Positions 16,702 to 25,370 are shown, counted from the stretch's first letter. The stretch: 64,000 bases of DNA from Prevotella sp. (GCA_017960525.1 JAGCZA010000005.1:29051-93050); one strand, 5' to 3'. The notes: generated by a model not told the origin, from the sequence alone. Program-made: numbers and translations.

Positions 16702-18330
16702 CTATTTCATATAGGTATAACGGTAGTCAGTTGGCGAGACGAGTGTCTCCTTGATGACACGCGGGATAATCCAGCGCAGCAGGTTGAACTCGCCGCCCGC
16801 CTTGTCGTTGGTGCCGCTGGCACGAGCGCCGCCGAAGGGCTGCATACCCACAACGGCTCCCGTGGGTTTGTCGTTGATGTAGAAGTTGCCGGCGGCATAA
16901 CTCAGACGCTCCGTCATCTGCTCCACAGCCATACGGTCTTGTCCGAAGACGGCTCCTGTCAGGCCGTAGGGCGAAGTCTCGTCACAGAGGGCCAGCGTCT
17001 CGTCCACCTTATCATCGTCGTAAGGATAGACGGTCAGGATGGGGCCGAAGATTTCCTCCTCCATCGACTTGAAGCGCGGGTTGCTGGTCTCGATGACAGT
17101 AGGCTCGACAAACCATCCCTTCTGCTTGTCGCACTTGCCACCAACGACAACCTTTGCGTCGGCGGCAGCCTCGGCATAGTCGATGTACAACTTGCACTTG
17201 TCGAAAGAGGCCTCGTCGATGACGGCATTGATGAAGTTCAGCGGGTCGCAGACGTCGCCCATCGTCACCTCGGCGCACATCCGTTTGATGTCGGCAAGCA
17301 CGGCAGGCCACATCGACTTGGGGATATACATACGGCTGGCGGCCGAGCACTTCTGGCCCTGGAACTCGAAGGCGCCACAGAAGGCAGCCGTGGCCACGGC
17401 CTTCACATCGGTGGTGGAAGGATGGACGAAGATGAAGTCCTTGCCGCCCGTCTCGCCCACCAGTCGCGGATAACTGATGTAGCGGTCCAGTCCGGCGCAA
17501 GCCTGCTGCCAAAGGGTCTTGAACGTGGCGGTGCTGCCCGTGAAGTGGATGCCTGCGAAATAGCGGCTCTGCGTGGCCACTTCGCCAATGAGGGCACCAC
17601 TGCCCGGCAGGAAGTTGACCACGCCGTCGGGCAGGCCTGCCTCGCGGTAGAGTTGCATCAGATAGTAGTTCGACAGCAGGGCCGTGGTCGAGGGCTTCCA
17701 AAGTGCCACATTGCCCATCAGCACAGGCGTCATAGAAAGATTAGAAGCAATGCTCGTGAAGTTAAACGGCGTGACGGCAAGCACAAAGCCTTCCAACGGA
17801 CGATACTCCGTGTGGTTCAGTTGGCCGTTGCCGTCCTTGGGCTGCATAGCATAGATTTTCGAGGCATAGTGGACGTTGTAGCGGAAAAAGTCAATGGTCT
17901 CGCAGGCTGAGTCGATCTCGGCCTGGTAGATGTTCTTGCTCTGGCCCAGCATACAGGCGGCGTTCATAATGGGGCGGTATTTGGTGGCCAGCAGTTCGGC
18001 CATCTTCATCACGATGGCGGCGCGGGTGGTCCACGGTGTGCGGCTCCACTGCTGCCAGGCTTTCATAGCAGCCTCGATGGCCATCTCCACCTCCTTGCGG
18101 CCCACCTTATGGTAGGTGGCCAGCACGTGCTGGTGGTCGTGGGGGCAGGTCACCTGGCCTATGTCGCCAGTACGGATTTCCTTGCCACCGATGATAATGG
18201 GAATGTCTACCACAATGTTCTTCTGGCGCTCCAACTCTTTCTCAAGTGCCAAACGCTCTGGCGAACCTGCCAGATAAGCCTTCACCGGCTCGTTGGCCGG
18301 CAGAGGGAATGTAATCACTGAATTGTTCAT
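16702..18330 (-). CDS. pruA: L-glutamate gamma-semialdehyde (P5C) dehydrogenase
   Basis: A 542-residue aldehyde dehydrogenase of the stand-alone P5C dehydrogenase type. Catalytic Cys328 lies in FQGQKCSAASR and the general base Glu293 in VGETGGKDF. The FNFTSIASNLSMTP segment (189-202) is typical of this subfamily. It oxidises glutamate semialdehyde to glutamate with NAD+, the second step of proline and ornithine breakdown. It lies 40 bp downstream of proC, the biosynthetic enzyme at the same intermediate. No proline dehydrogenase gene is nearby. Confidence 0.95.
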   Translation of the reverse strand: MNNSVITFPLPANEPVKAYLAGSPERLALEKELERQKNIVVDIPIIIGGKEIRTGDIGQVTCPHDHQHVLATYHKVGRKEVEMAIEAAMKAWQQWSRTPWTTRAAIVMKMAELLATKYRPIMNAACMLGQSKNIYQAEIDSACETIDFFRYNVHYASKIYAMQPKDGNGQLNHTEYRPLEGFVLAVTPFNFTSIASNLSMTPVLMGNVALWKPSTTALLSNYYLMQLYREAGLPDGVVNFLPGSGALIGEVATQSRYFAGIHFTGSTATFKTLWQQACAGLDRYISYPRLVGETGGKDFIFVHPSTTDVKAVATAAFCGAFEFQGQKCSAASRMYIPKSMWPAVLADIKRMCAEVTMGDVCDPLNFINAVIDEASFDKCKLYIDYAEAAADAKVVVGGKCDKQKGWFVEPTVIETSNPRFKSMEEEIFGPILTVYPYDDDKVDETLALCDETSPYGLTGAVFGQDRMAVEQMTERLSYAAGNFYINDKPTGAVVGMQPFGGARASGTNDKAGGEFNLLRWIIPRVIKETLVSPTDYRYTYMK

Positions 18331-18370
18331 AGTATTATGTCTTAGGTTTGATATATGAATGTGTCTGTTA

Positions 18371-19150
18371 TCACTTCAGGCCGGCCTTCAAGCCTCGGAT
18401 GACGGCGGAGGTGAAGCCGGCGTGTTCCATCTCGTTGAGGCCCTTGATGGTGACGCCCTGCGGGGTGGTCACCAGGTCGATGGCGGCCTCGGGGTGGAGG
18501 CCCGTGTCGGTGAGCAGTTCAATGGCACCGCGCAGCGTCTGGAGCACCACCTTTTTGGCATCGTCGGCCTTGAAGCCCAGTTCCACGGCACCCTCGCTCG
18601 ACGCACGTATGTAGCGCATAGCGTAGGCGATACCGCAGGAGGCCAATGTGGTGCCAGCGGCCAGATGGGCCTCGTCGGTGATGAGCGTGCCGCCCATCTC
18701 GTTGTAGATGTCGAGCACGGTCTGGGTGTCCTTCTCCGAGGCACTGACGGGCACGATGAAGGTCATTGAAGCCATCTGGGCGATGGCGATATTAGGAATG
18801 ACAAGGAACAGCGGCGGACAGTTCAGGCCCAGCCATTCCTCAATACTGGCCGAGGCCACGCCGGCAGCCACCACGATGAGTATCTGGTTCTGCGGCACCA
18901 GCACGGGACGTATCTGCTTGAGCACGGTCTCCACCAGCCACGGCTTCACCACCACCACCACAATGTCGGCAGTAGCAGCAGCCTCGCTGTTGTTGGTCGT
19001 CACGTTGACGCCCATCTTTTTGAACTTGTCGAGCACCGCCTTGTTAGGGTCGGCCACGGTGATGTCATTGTTATTGAAATGGGTACCCCTGACGAGGCCC
19101 TCAACGGTGGTGCCACCCATAGCACCAGCGCCTATCACGCAAATCTTCAT
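18371..19150 (-). CDS. proC: Pyrroline-5-carboxylate reductase
   Basis: A 259-residue protein. The start is the ATG at 19150; an in-frame ATG eight codons upstream adds NYIYYKK before the Rossmann motif GAGAMGG and is less likely. The C-terminal region has the family substrate loop around DTGLHPEAAIDLVTTPQGVTIKGL. It reduces P5C to proline with NAD(P)H. In related Bacteroidales proC usually follows argD directly; here a restriction-modification island separates the two, with only 20 bp between the island's last gene and proC. Confidence 0.93.
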   Translation of the reverse strand: MKICVIGAGAMGGTTVEGLVRGTHFNNNDITVADPNKAVLDKFKKMGVNVTTNNSEAAATADIVVVVVKPWLVETVLKQIRPVLVPQNQILIVVAAGVASASIEEWLGLNCPPLFLVIPNIAIAQMASMTFIVPVSASEKDTQTVLDIYNEMGGTLITDEAHLAAGTTLASCGIAYAMRYIRASSEGAVELGFKADDAKKVVLQTLRGAIELLTDTGLHPEAAIDLVTTPQGVTIKGLNEMEHAGFTSAVIRGLKAGLK

Positions 19151-19170
19151 CTTCTTATAATAAATATAGT

Positions 19171-20250
19171 TCAACTCAAAGCAATATAGTGAATATACTC
19201 TGTGGTCTTATCACCCGCAATATGCCGTGTATCCGACTCGTTGTCAGCCTTAAAACGGCCATACTCTTGTTTGAAGCAACCATAGCGGCCACGCTCCTCC
19301 ATGATGGAGCGTATATCATCGAAGGTCATAAGCCCCTCATTATTGTAGCTCAGGAAGATGTAGTGGGCATCGACCTCCTGTATGAGCTGGCGAAATGCTT
19401 CCTTTACGCTACTCCGTGAACAGTATTGAGACCGCTGGCCCGAATAGTCACGCATACCTGTCTTGCCAGTTATCTGCGGACTGTCATAGAGGGCAATGGT
19501 TTCGAGCAGATGATAGTTGGCCGAATATTGCCGTTGGTTATATGGCGGGTCTAAGTAGAGTATGTCTACGTGCAGATGACGGGCCAGTTGATTAGCATCT
19601 TCATTATACACATAATGCTCCTGACCATTGTAAATCATTTCTGCCGGCTTCATAGTAAGCGGTTTCTGTGCAGACCGTTTAAGCCGTTTCAGGAATGCCC
19701 CATATACTGATGCAGTATTGGCCACACGGTCTATGCCCTCAATTAACGTCGCCAACAGAAAGAAATATTCGCCCTCGGTCAACTTGCCTTCTCCGCGCCA
19801 CTGCTCTATTTTCTGGCGTATGGCATCGCAGCGACCACCGTTATCATCGCTGAAGTACAGGCGGTAGTCCTCACCATCCTGATGACGCCCCTTGCAGTAA
19901 TTCTGATAGACGAAGCCCTCAATGGGTTTTAGGAAGTTGAGGTATTCACAAACTTTCGCACCACGCATATCATCAAAAAGCACATCACGTATCTGAGGAA
20001 TTTCCTCTTCCAGACCATGAAACATAAGTATCGTATGATTACCTATATACTGGCGGTTCAACACATAACTGTAGTACTGAAGGTCGTTGGCCGTTACTTG
20101 GTATCCTATCCGCTTAAAGTGACGCCCCACGGCTCCTGTTCCAGCAAACAGGTCGCAGAAGGTCTGTCCATCACGGTACGGCCCAGCTACTAAAGTGATG
20201 CTCCGCTCCAAAAACGGCAGAAGGGTATGCTTTGAGCCAATATAGTTCAT
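19171..20250 (-). CDS. D12-class adenine-specific DNA methyltransferase
   Basis: A 359-residue protein with the Dam/D12 layout: motif X at MNYIGSKHTLL, the SAM-binding motif I at LFAGTGAVG (34-42) and the catalytic DPPY at 234-237, followed by NQRQYSANYHLLETIA, a stretch common in D12 methylases of type II/IIS systems. It should place N6-methyladenine in one strand of a specific site. Its ATG overlaps the TGA of the upstream nuclease gene by 4 bp (ATGA), so translation is coupled. Its base composition is nearer to the host genes than that of the three AT-rich genes upstream. Confidence 0.88.
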   Translation of the reverse strand: MNYIGSKHTLLPFLERSITLVAGPYRDGQTFCDLFAGTGAVGRHFKRIGYQVTANDLQYYSYVLNRQYIGNHTILMFHGLEEEIPQIRDVLFDDMRGAKVCEYLNFLKPIEGFVYQNYCKGRHQDGEDYRLYFSDDNGGRCDAIRQKIEQWRGEGKLTEGEYFFLLATLIEGIDRVANTASVYGAFLKRLKRSAQKPLTMKPAEMIYNGQEHYVYNEDANQLARHLHVDILYLDPPYNQRQYSANYHLLETIALYDSPQITGKTGMRDYSGQRSQYCSRSSVKEAFRQLIQEVDAHYIFLSYNNEGLMTFDDIRSIMEERGRYGCFKQEYGRFKADNESDTRHIAGDKTTEYIHYIALS

Positions 20251-21392
20251 TGGTGAAAATTTATTTGGTTTGGCTGAGGATAATCATAATAGATAAACTT
20301 AAGAGACGACAAATTGGTCAATCCTTTGTACTTTGTAAATAGATCATTGGCGGCCAACTGTATTTTATGCGCAGAATTCTTTGGTAATCCTTTGGTCAAT
20401 AGTACAGGAACAATAAAACTGGGCTTATTGGGTATGTAATACTGTGATAGCCAGTCAATATATCTGTGCATTTGCAAAATGTCCTTTACTTTTGCTTTTT
20501 CATCTTTCAGTTCTATCACATAGAGTGTGGGTAGTTCTTCATTTGGCTTTTCTGTAGATATAACTATGTCCATTCTTTGCATACCTACGCCACAAGACAC
20601 TTCATTTCCAATCCACGCCACAAGTTCACCAGGAGAAAAGAGGGAAGTGTCCAACGAAGGACAAGTTCCGACACCCACGTTAGCAACCACGAATGCCTGC
20701 AAATGTGGCTCATGTGCTTTGTTATTAACATACCTGTCATATAGTCGCTGAGAAATATCTAACTGTGAACACAAATCAAAAGAATAAGGAAGTGTCTTAG
20801 TGGTCGATACAACACTATTTGATGTCTTGTCATAACTGAACCCGCCAGCATTTGAAAGAAAGGTTTCACTGTTTTTCATCCGTATTAGGCTTATTAATCT
20901 ATCAGCCTCATATGGTGTAATCATTGTGTTGCCACGGTTTCCCTTAAGCTTTCTATATATCAGGCTCCAAAGCATCTGGCAGGGAGAGGAAATCATTTTT
21001 ATCTCATCAAGAGCTTCCCATTCCGATACACCCTTTGAATATACCTTATAAGGCTCAATAAATGCCCGATACTGAAGATTCTTTGATATTTTTGGTGGAT
21101 ATTCCTTTTCCTTGTTGTCTACAAAAGGAACATCTTTTACTTTAAAAAGGCCAAAGAATCCACCTTCGTTTTTGGAAGTCTGTTGCAAATAGAAGATGAC
21201 ATAGTCGCCGACTCTCATCCTACTACAATCTGCCACCATCAATGCCTGACTACGTTCAGTGTTATGATTGGTAGTAATAGTAGTATAGCCGTTATTGAAA
21301 AGAAACCGATGACTGTTTCCTGTACCTATGAACATATATTCAAGATGCTCTTTGAACGTATCTTCATTTACTATGAGTATGTGAGTTGTCAT
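20247..21392 (-). CDS. Putative restriction endonuclease: EVE/PUA-like domain plus PD-(D/E)XK nuclease
   Basis: A 381-residue protein, AT-rich. Residues 1-130 resemble EVE/PUA-like folds by pattern: MRVGDYVIFYLQ followed by GGFFGLFKVKDVPF. Such domains bind modified bases, but this assignment is tentative. Residues 220-330 carry a NucS/DUF91-like PD-(D/E)XK core: Glu228, Asp275 in MQRMDIVI, Glu294-Leu-Lys296 in YVIELKDEKA, and Gln307 in QMHRYIDWL. It starts in a TAATG overlap with the HNH gene and ends in an ATGA overlap with the D12 methylase. It could be the main restriction enzyme, a second nuclease or an accessory specificity factor. Confidence 0.7.
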   Translation of the reverse strand: MTTHILIVNEDTFKEHLEYMFIGTGNSHRFLFNNGYTTITTNHNTERSQALMVADCSRMRVGDYVIFYLQQTSKNEGGFFGLFKVKDVPFVDNKEKEYPPKISKNLQYRAFIEPYKVYSKGVSEWEALDEIKMISSPCQMLWSLIYRKLKGNRGNTMITPYEADRLISLIRMKNSETFLSNAGGFSYDKTSNSVVSTTKTLPYSFDLCSQLDISQRLYDRYVNNKAHEPHLQAFVVANVGVGTCPSLDTSLFSPGELVAWIGNEVSCGVGMQRMDIVISTEKPNEELPTLYVIELKDEKAKVKDILQMHRYIDWLSQYYIPNKPSFIVPVLLTKGLPKNSAHKIQLAANDLFTKYKGLTNLSSLKFIYYDYPQPNQINFHQ

Positions 21393-22081
21393 TATTCGTC
21401 TGGATAAAGTTTCTTCATTATAAAGTCTGAAGTATGCTCCGCTGCTTCTTTGCTTATTCGCCTTACCATAGATTTCCTGTATTCCACAGGGTCATACTGG
21501 TAGCAACCGACACAGCCCAGTTCCTCTGTATAGTGTTCGTCCCCCTCATAGAAAGGATAAGGATTGCCCTTTATATTTGTCGCCTCCCACCTCAAGTCAC
21601 TTGCCTTACAGGCCTTGCAAATTTGTCTCTTCACATCATTGGCAGCTTTGCACAAGGGCTGAAAATCCTCCAATCGCTGGGTAGCTATATCGGACACGCG
21701 CATATCATCCTTTCTACCGTCTTTATGGTCAACTTCTATGGAAGTATTTTCAGAAGTACCCCTTATTCCCAGCATAACACACTTCTGTTGGCGAATAACT
21801 TCTACTATGTCCTTACGAATAGCCTGATTGAAATGCCTTTTATTATTAAAGCCGACAAGCCTTATTCCATCAACTCTATTACCTGGTGTCTTATCTTTTC
21901 TTACTTCAACAATATATTTCTTTCTTAAAGCAGAGTTCCTCCTGCCCCAACTTAGGCCATTACCAAGAGACAACTCGGCATATTTACCAACAAATTCTGT
22001 GGTATATACCCAACGGCTTTCACCATTTTTGTTTGGGTGAGCCAGTTCAAGAAACAAGTCTACCTTTGATTTCTCCATCAT
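21392..22081 (-). CDS. HNH restriction endonuclease with zinc-binding cysteines
   Basis: A 229-residue protein. The nuclease core is at about 95-160: IEVDHKDGRKDD holds the catalytic Asp118-His119, QPLCKAANDVKR holds Asn148 and Lys151, and CxxC pairs at 155/158 and 190/193 (with Cys101 and Cys144 nearby) probably bind zinc. The N-terminal 90 residues look like a DNA-binding or specificity domain. The ATGATG start overlaps the TAA stop of the methylase gene by one base. HNH enzymes of this kind are common in type II and IIS restriction systems. AT-rich compared with neighbouring host genes. Confidence 0.82.
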   Translation of the reverse strand: MMEKSKVDLFLELAHPNKNGESRWVYTTEFVGKYAELSLGNGLSWGRRNSALRKKYIVEVRKDKTPGNRVDGIRLVGFNNKRHFNQAIRKDIVEVIRQQKCVMLGIRGTSENTSIEVDHKDGRKDDMRVSDIATQRLEDFQPLCKAANDVKRQICKACKASDLRWEATNIKGNPYPFYEGDEHYTEELGCVGCYQYDPVEYRKSMVRRISKEAAEHTSDFIMKKLYPDE

Positions 22082-22872
22082 TAAAACTCCTTTTTGAAAA
22101 CGAATATATATTCGTGCTTGAACAAATAATAATCACTCTTCATAGCACGATACTTCCAAATATTCTGCTGTCCAAGTTTTCCGCGATTCCCTTCAATGTT
22201 TTTCACTACGACCCCCTTCAACTTAACCTTGAAATTCTTTTTAATCATATACATAGTATAGAAACCAAGTGGTATAACCTCACTCTTTTTGTATACATCA
22301 CCCATAACAACGCTAAAATATTTTCCCTTTTCCAGACAGGGCAAAGCGTTTGCAAAAGCAGACTTTAGCTTATCAAGGAAAATAGTCAGGTCAGAAATGT
22401 TTGAAAGATCTTCCGCTTTATCAGAGAATTTCACTATATCCATATATGGCGGGTGAGCAATCAGGAAATCAGCATGCTCTTTTCTTGTCTTTTTCAGGCT
22501 TTGTGACATATATTCGGCAAACATTGTGCTATTCGTGACATCGCATTTGTTTACCACATAATTAATGCTCTTTGTATTTGCCATCCGCCCATTTACATAT
22601 TCTATGATTTCTTCATTAATATCAAATCCTATATAGTCGCGTTTCAGAGTTTCACATTCATATAGAGTAGTTCCGCTACCTGAAAACAACTCCAGTACAA
22701 GATCACCTTCACTGGTATATCGCCGTATGAGCTGATTCGGGATTTGAGGTATGAAATTGCCATGATAGACATTTGCATGCTTTCCGCTCTTATCCCTCTC
22801 AGTTATCATCCAAAGACTGTCCACATTTAGGTCAAGATCTTTCCAGTTGTCCTTTGAAACGAATTCGTTCAT
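22081..22872 (-). CDS. Site-specific DNA methyltransferase with HPPY motif
   Basis: A 263-residue protein. Motif X (NFIPQIPNQLIRRY, 39-52) leads into motif I, LELFSGSGTT (60-69), and the catalytic motif IV is HPPY at 140-143, with His in place of the more usual Asp, Asn or Ser. The order X-I-IV and lack of a long insert mark a compact N6-adenine or N4-cytosine methylase. It is the first gene of the four-gene overlapping island and clearly AT-rich. It lies 49 bp downstream of argD. Together with the D12 enzyme it gives two unrelated methylases, as in type IIS systems with asymmetric sites. Confidence 0.85.
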   Translation of the reverse strand: MNEFVSKDNWKDLDLNVDSLWMITERDKSGKHANVYHGNFIPQIPNQLIRRYTSEGDLVLELFSGSGTTLYECETLKRDYIGFDINEEIIEYVNGRMANTKSINYVVNKCDVTNSTMFAEYMSQSLKKTRKEHADFLIAHPPYMDIVKFSDKAEDLSNISDLTIFLDKLKSAFANALPCLEKGKYFSVVMGDVYKKSEVIPLGFYTMYMIKKNFKVKLKGVVVKNIEGNRGKLGQQNIWKYRAMKSDYYLFKHEYIFVFKKEF

Positions 22873-22921
22873 TGCTATTCAATTTCTGATTCAACTTACA
22901 TCCTTCAAAAAAGTGCAAACA

Positions 22922-24049
22922 TTATAGCATCCTCTCCAAGCGACAGACGAACTCGTCGGCCAGGGCCTTCGAGAATGTCAGCGGGGGCAGCAGGCGCAGC
23001 AGATTGTCGCCCGAACAGCCGGTGAAGACGTGCTCGTCGTAGACCAGGCGCTCACGCACCGGCTTCTGCGGCACGGTCAATTCAATGCCAATCATCAGCC
23101 CACGGCCACGCACTTCTTTTATCTTTTCATTGTTCAGTCCCTTCAGCTTCTCCATCAGGTAGTCACCCACCACGCGGGCGTTCTCCACCAGTTGCTGCTC
23201 CTCCATCACGTCGAGCACGGCCAAGGCAGCCGCACAGGCCAGATGGTTGCCGCCGAAGGTGGTGCCCAACTGTCCATAGACGGGCTTGAACGCTGGCGAG
23301 ATGAGCACTGCCGACATAGGGAAGCCATTGGCGATGCCTTTGGCCACGGTGATGATGTCGGGACGTATGCCTAACCACTGGTGGGCGAAGAAACGGCCCG
23401 TGCGCCCATAGCCGCACTGAATCTCGTCGCAGATGAGCACTGCACCGTGTTTCTTGCAGGCGGCGGCGAGCTGCCGGGCAAACTCCGGCGTGGCCATGCG
23501 GATGCCGCCCACGCCCTGCACGCACTCCAGGATGACGGCGGCCACATCGCCCTGCTCCAGTTCGCGCTCCCAAGGCTCAATGTCGTTCAACGGCAGGAAG
23601 CAGGCGTGGCCGTTGTCGTTGATGGGGGCCACAATCTTGGGGTTGTTCGTCACCTCAACGGCCAGGCTGGTGCGACCATGGAAAGCCTTTTCGGACGACA
23701 GCACCCGCGTGCGCCCCGTGGTGAACGAGGCCAGCTTCAAGGCGTTCTCATTGGCTTCGGCACCGCTGTTCACCAAGAACAGCTGGTAGTCGTCGTAGCC
23801 GCTCGCACGCCCCAGGCGCGAGGCCAGTTCGGCCTGCAACGGGTTCTTCACCGAGTTGGAGTAGAAGCCCAATTGCTGCAACTGCTCCGACACCTTATTA
23901 ATATAATAGGGGTGGCAATGGCCGATGCTGATGACGGCGTGGCCGCCATAGAGGTCCAGGTACTCCTGTCCCTTCTCGTCCCACACCTTGCAGTCCCTGC
24001 CCCTGACAATGGTCACATCGAACAGGGGATAAACGTCGAATAGATTCAT
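22922..24049 (-). CDS. argD: Acetylornithine/succinylornithine aminotransferase
   Basis: A 375-residue class III PLP aminotransferase. The PLP lysine is in TVAKGIANGFPM, with LVNSGAEANENALKLA and LICDEIQCGYGRTG as further signatures. It makes N-acylornithine from the acyl-glutamate semialdehyde in arginine synthesis; Bacteroides use succinylated intermediates, so N-succinylornithine is the likely product here. Its promoter is at 24078-24109. The genes after it are the restriction-modification island and then proC, its normal neighbour. Confidence 0.9.
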   Translation of the reverse strand: MNLFDVYPLFDVTIVRGRDCKVWDEKGQEYLDLYGGHAVISIGHCHPYYINKVSEQLQQLGFYSNSVKNPLQAELASRLGRASGYDDYQLFLVNSGAEANENALKLASFTTGRTRVLSSEKAFHGRTSLAVEVTNNPKIVAPINDNGHACFLPLNDIEPWERELEQGDVAAVILECVQGVGGIRMATPEFARQLAAACKKHGAVLICDEIQCGYGRTGRFFAHQWLGIRPDIITVAKGIANGFPMSAVLISPAFKPVYGQLGTTFGGNHLACAAALAVLDVMEEQQLVENARVVGDYLMEKLKGLNNEKIKEVRGRGLMIGIELTVPQKPVRERLVYDEHVFTGCSGDNLLRLLPPLTFSKALADEFVCRLERML

Positions 24050-24077
24050 AGTTTAGCTTTTATTTTCAATCTCGGTG

Positions 24078-24109
24078 CAAAGTTACTCTTTTTTTGAGAA
24101 ACCACAAAA
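24078..24109 (-). promoter_or_regulatory. Promoter of argD
   Basis: Minus-strand TAACTTTG at 24078-24085 is a -7 box and TTTTG at 24105-24109 is 19 bp upstream. It is divergent from the promoter at 24123-24155. Confidence 0.6.
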
Positions 24110-24122
24110 GAAACAGCCATTT

Positions 24123-24155
24123 TTTTGGCCAGGTCGCTAATTAGCCGTACCTTTG
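24123..24155 (+). promoter_or_regulatory. Promoter of the LOG-family gene, near-leaderless
   Basis: TTTTGG at 24123-24128 and TACCTTTG at 24148-24155 are 19 bp apart. The ATG begins at 24160, only 4 bp after the -7 box, so the mRNA should have almost no 5' untranslated region. Confidence 0.6.
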
Positions 24156-24159
24156 CAGA

Positions 24160-24687
24160 ATGAAACTTTGTATTTTTTGTTCTGCCAACGAGCAGATAGA
24201 CCCTTATTTCTTCGAGAAGACCGCAGAACTGGGGCAATGGGCCGCACGCCAAGGACATACCATCGTCTACGGCGGCGTGGGGCAGGGACTGATGGAGTGT
24301 GTGGCACAGGCCACGAAAGAAGCCGGCGGGCACACCGTGGGCATCGTTCCCAAAATCATTGAGGAGGGCAAGCGCACATCACAATATGTAGACGAAGTGG
24401 TGCCTTGCCAGGACTTGAACGACCGCAAGCAACTGATGCTTGAGGAGTCGGACATCTTCATCGCCTTGCCAGGTGGCATCGGCACCCTCGATGAGGTCTT
24501 CACCGTCGCCGCTGCCGCCACTATCGGCTACCACAGCAAGCGCGTCATCCTCTACAACCTGAATGGTTTCTGGCAGCCCCTCATCGCCTTGCTGGACAGT
24601 CTGCAAGCCCAAGGCCTGATGCGCCGCCCCTGGCAGAACTACATCGCCGTGGCCTCAACACTTGAAGAACTGTCGGACATCATTTAG
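24160..24687 (+). CDS. LOG-family (TIGR00730) Rossmann-fold protein
   Basis: A 175-residue protein with the lysine-decarboxylase-like LOG signature PGGIGTLDE (104-112) and the catalytic-type DRK at 88-90. Members of this family release free cytokinin-like bases or other bases from nucleoside monophosphates; in bacteria the physiological substrate is often unclear. Length is normal for the family. It has its own promoter, directed away from argD, and is convergent with the HU gene, whose stop is 16 bp away. Confidence 0.88.
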   Translation: MKLCIFCSANEQIDPYFFEKTAELGQWAARQGHTIVYGGVGQGLMECVAQATKEAGGHTVGIVPKIIEEGKRTSQYVDEVVPCQDLNDRKQLMLEESDIFIALPGGIGTLDEVFTVAAAATIGYHSKRVILYNLNGFWQPLIALLDSLQAQGLMRRPWQNYIAVASTLEELSDII

Positions 24688-24703
24688 GATTTAAGGCTGC
24701 TGA

Positions 24704-25186
24704 CTACTCTTCATCATCTTGACAGTCGTTCACCGGTTGCTGCGGCACGCCGTGACGATCGATGATAAATCGCTGCTGGAGATGAACCATTTTGGCGAAT
24801 GCCTGGCTGGTGAGTTGTTCGTCTTTCACTTTCTCTGGCAGGAAACGTATGTGGACGCCTGTCAGGTGGTCGTTCACGTTGTAGTTCTCAGGCGAGTCGG
24901 AACCATCGGCCTCTATCGAGGGGTAGAAAGTGCCCAGTCCGTCGAGTTTCACCCCCACTCCCTGGGAGAGCAGTTCGACGATGCAATCGCGGAATTTCAC
25001 CACCAGTCCTTCCACGACGTCGCGGGTATAGATTGAGCCATGACTGACGATGTGGTTTGCCAGACCTTTTGTGTTGAGTGTTGCACGGCGCACAGCGCGT
25101 GGATACCATTTCATATAAGAGGGACTTTGTCTGAGGTTGTTTTGACGCAGGTCATACTGCATCGCAATTTTACTGTTTGCCATCAT
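24704..25186 (-). CDS. HU-family DNA-binding protein (HU_rel type)
   Basis: A 160-residue protein. It begins MMANSKIAMQYDLRQN and belongs to the longer HU-related family of Bacteroidetes. The central part GLGTFYPSIEADG (about 85-97) and the arm region HLTGVHIRFLPEKV correspond to the HU beta-arm body. The C-terminal tail is acidic (DCQDDEE). It probably acts as a nucleoid or regulatory DNA-binding protein. Its promoter is at 25224-25254, and a tandem repeat array lies directly upstream. Confidence 0.85.
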   Translation of the reverse strand: MMANSKIAMQYDLRQNNLRQSPSYMKWYPRAVRRATLNTKGLANHIVSHGSIYTRDVVEGLVVKFRDCIVELLSQGVGVKLDGLGTFYPSIEADGSDSPENYNVNDHLTGVHIRFLPEKVKDEQLTSQAFAKMVHLQQRFIIDRHGVPQQPVNDCQDDEE

Positions 25187-25223
25187 TTTCTTTTCCTTTC
25201 TTCATTTTTGGTTTAACGTGCTG

Positions 25224-25254
25224 CAAAGTTAAGTGCTTTACCACAATCTGCCAA
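25224..25254 (-). promoter_or_regulatory. Promoter of the HU gene
   Basis: Minus-strand TAACTTTG at 25224-25231 with TTGG at 25251-25254, 19 bp apart. The leader to the ATG at 25186 is about 30 nt. Confidence 0.6.
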
Positions 25255-25271
25255 GAAAAAACATCCCCTGT

Positions 25272-25370
25272 GGGAGTTTTGGAGAGTTTTGGGTAGAGTT
25301 TTGGACTTAGAAGGCATATAACTCCCACTTAGAAGGTATATAACTCCCAGTTAGAAGGTATTTAACTCCC
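25272..25370. repeat. Tandem repeat array: three GAGTTTTGG units and three 22-bp units
   Basis: Three spaced GAGTTTTGG motifs (25273-25304) are followed by three contiguous 22-bp units, 25305-25326, 25327-25348 and 25349-25370, of the form ACTTAGAAGGTATATAACTCCC. The junction AACTCCCAGTT also occurs in the 22-bp repeats of locus D. There are no spacers, so this is not CRISPR. Confidence 0.8.
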
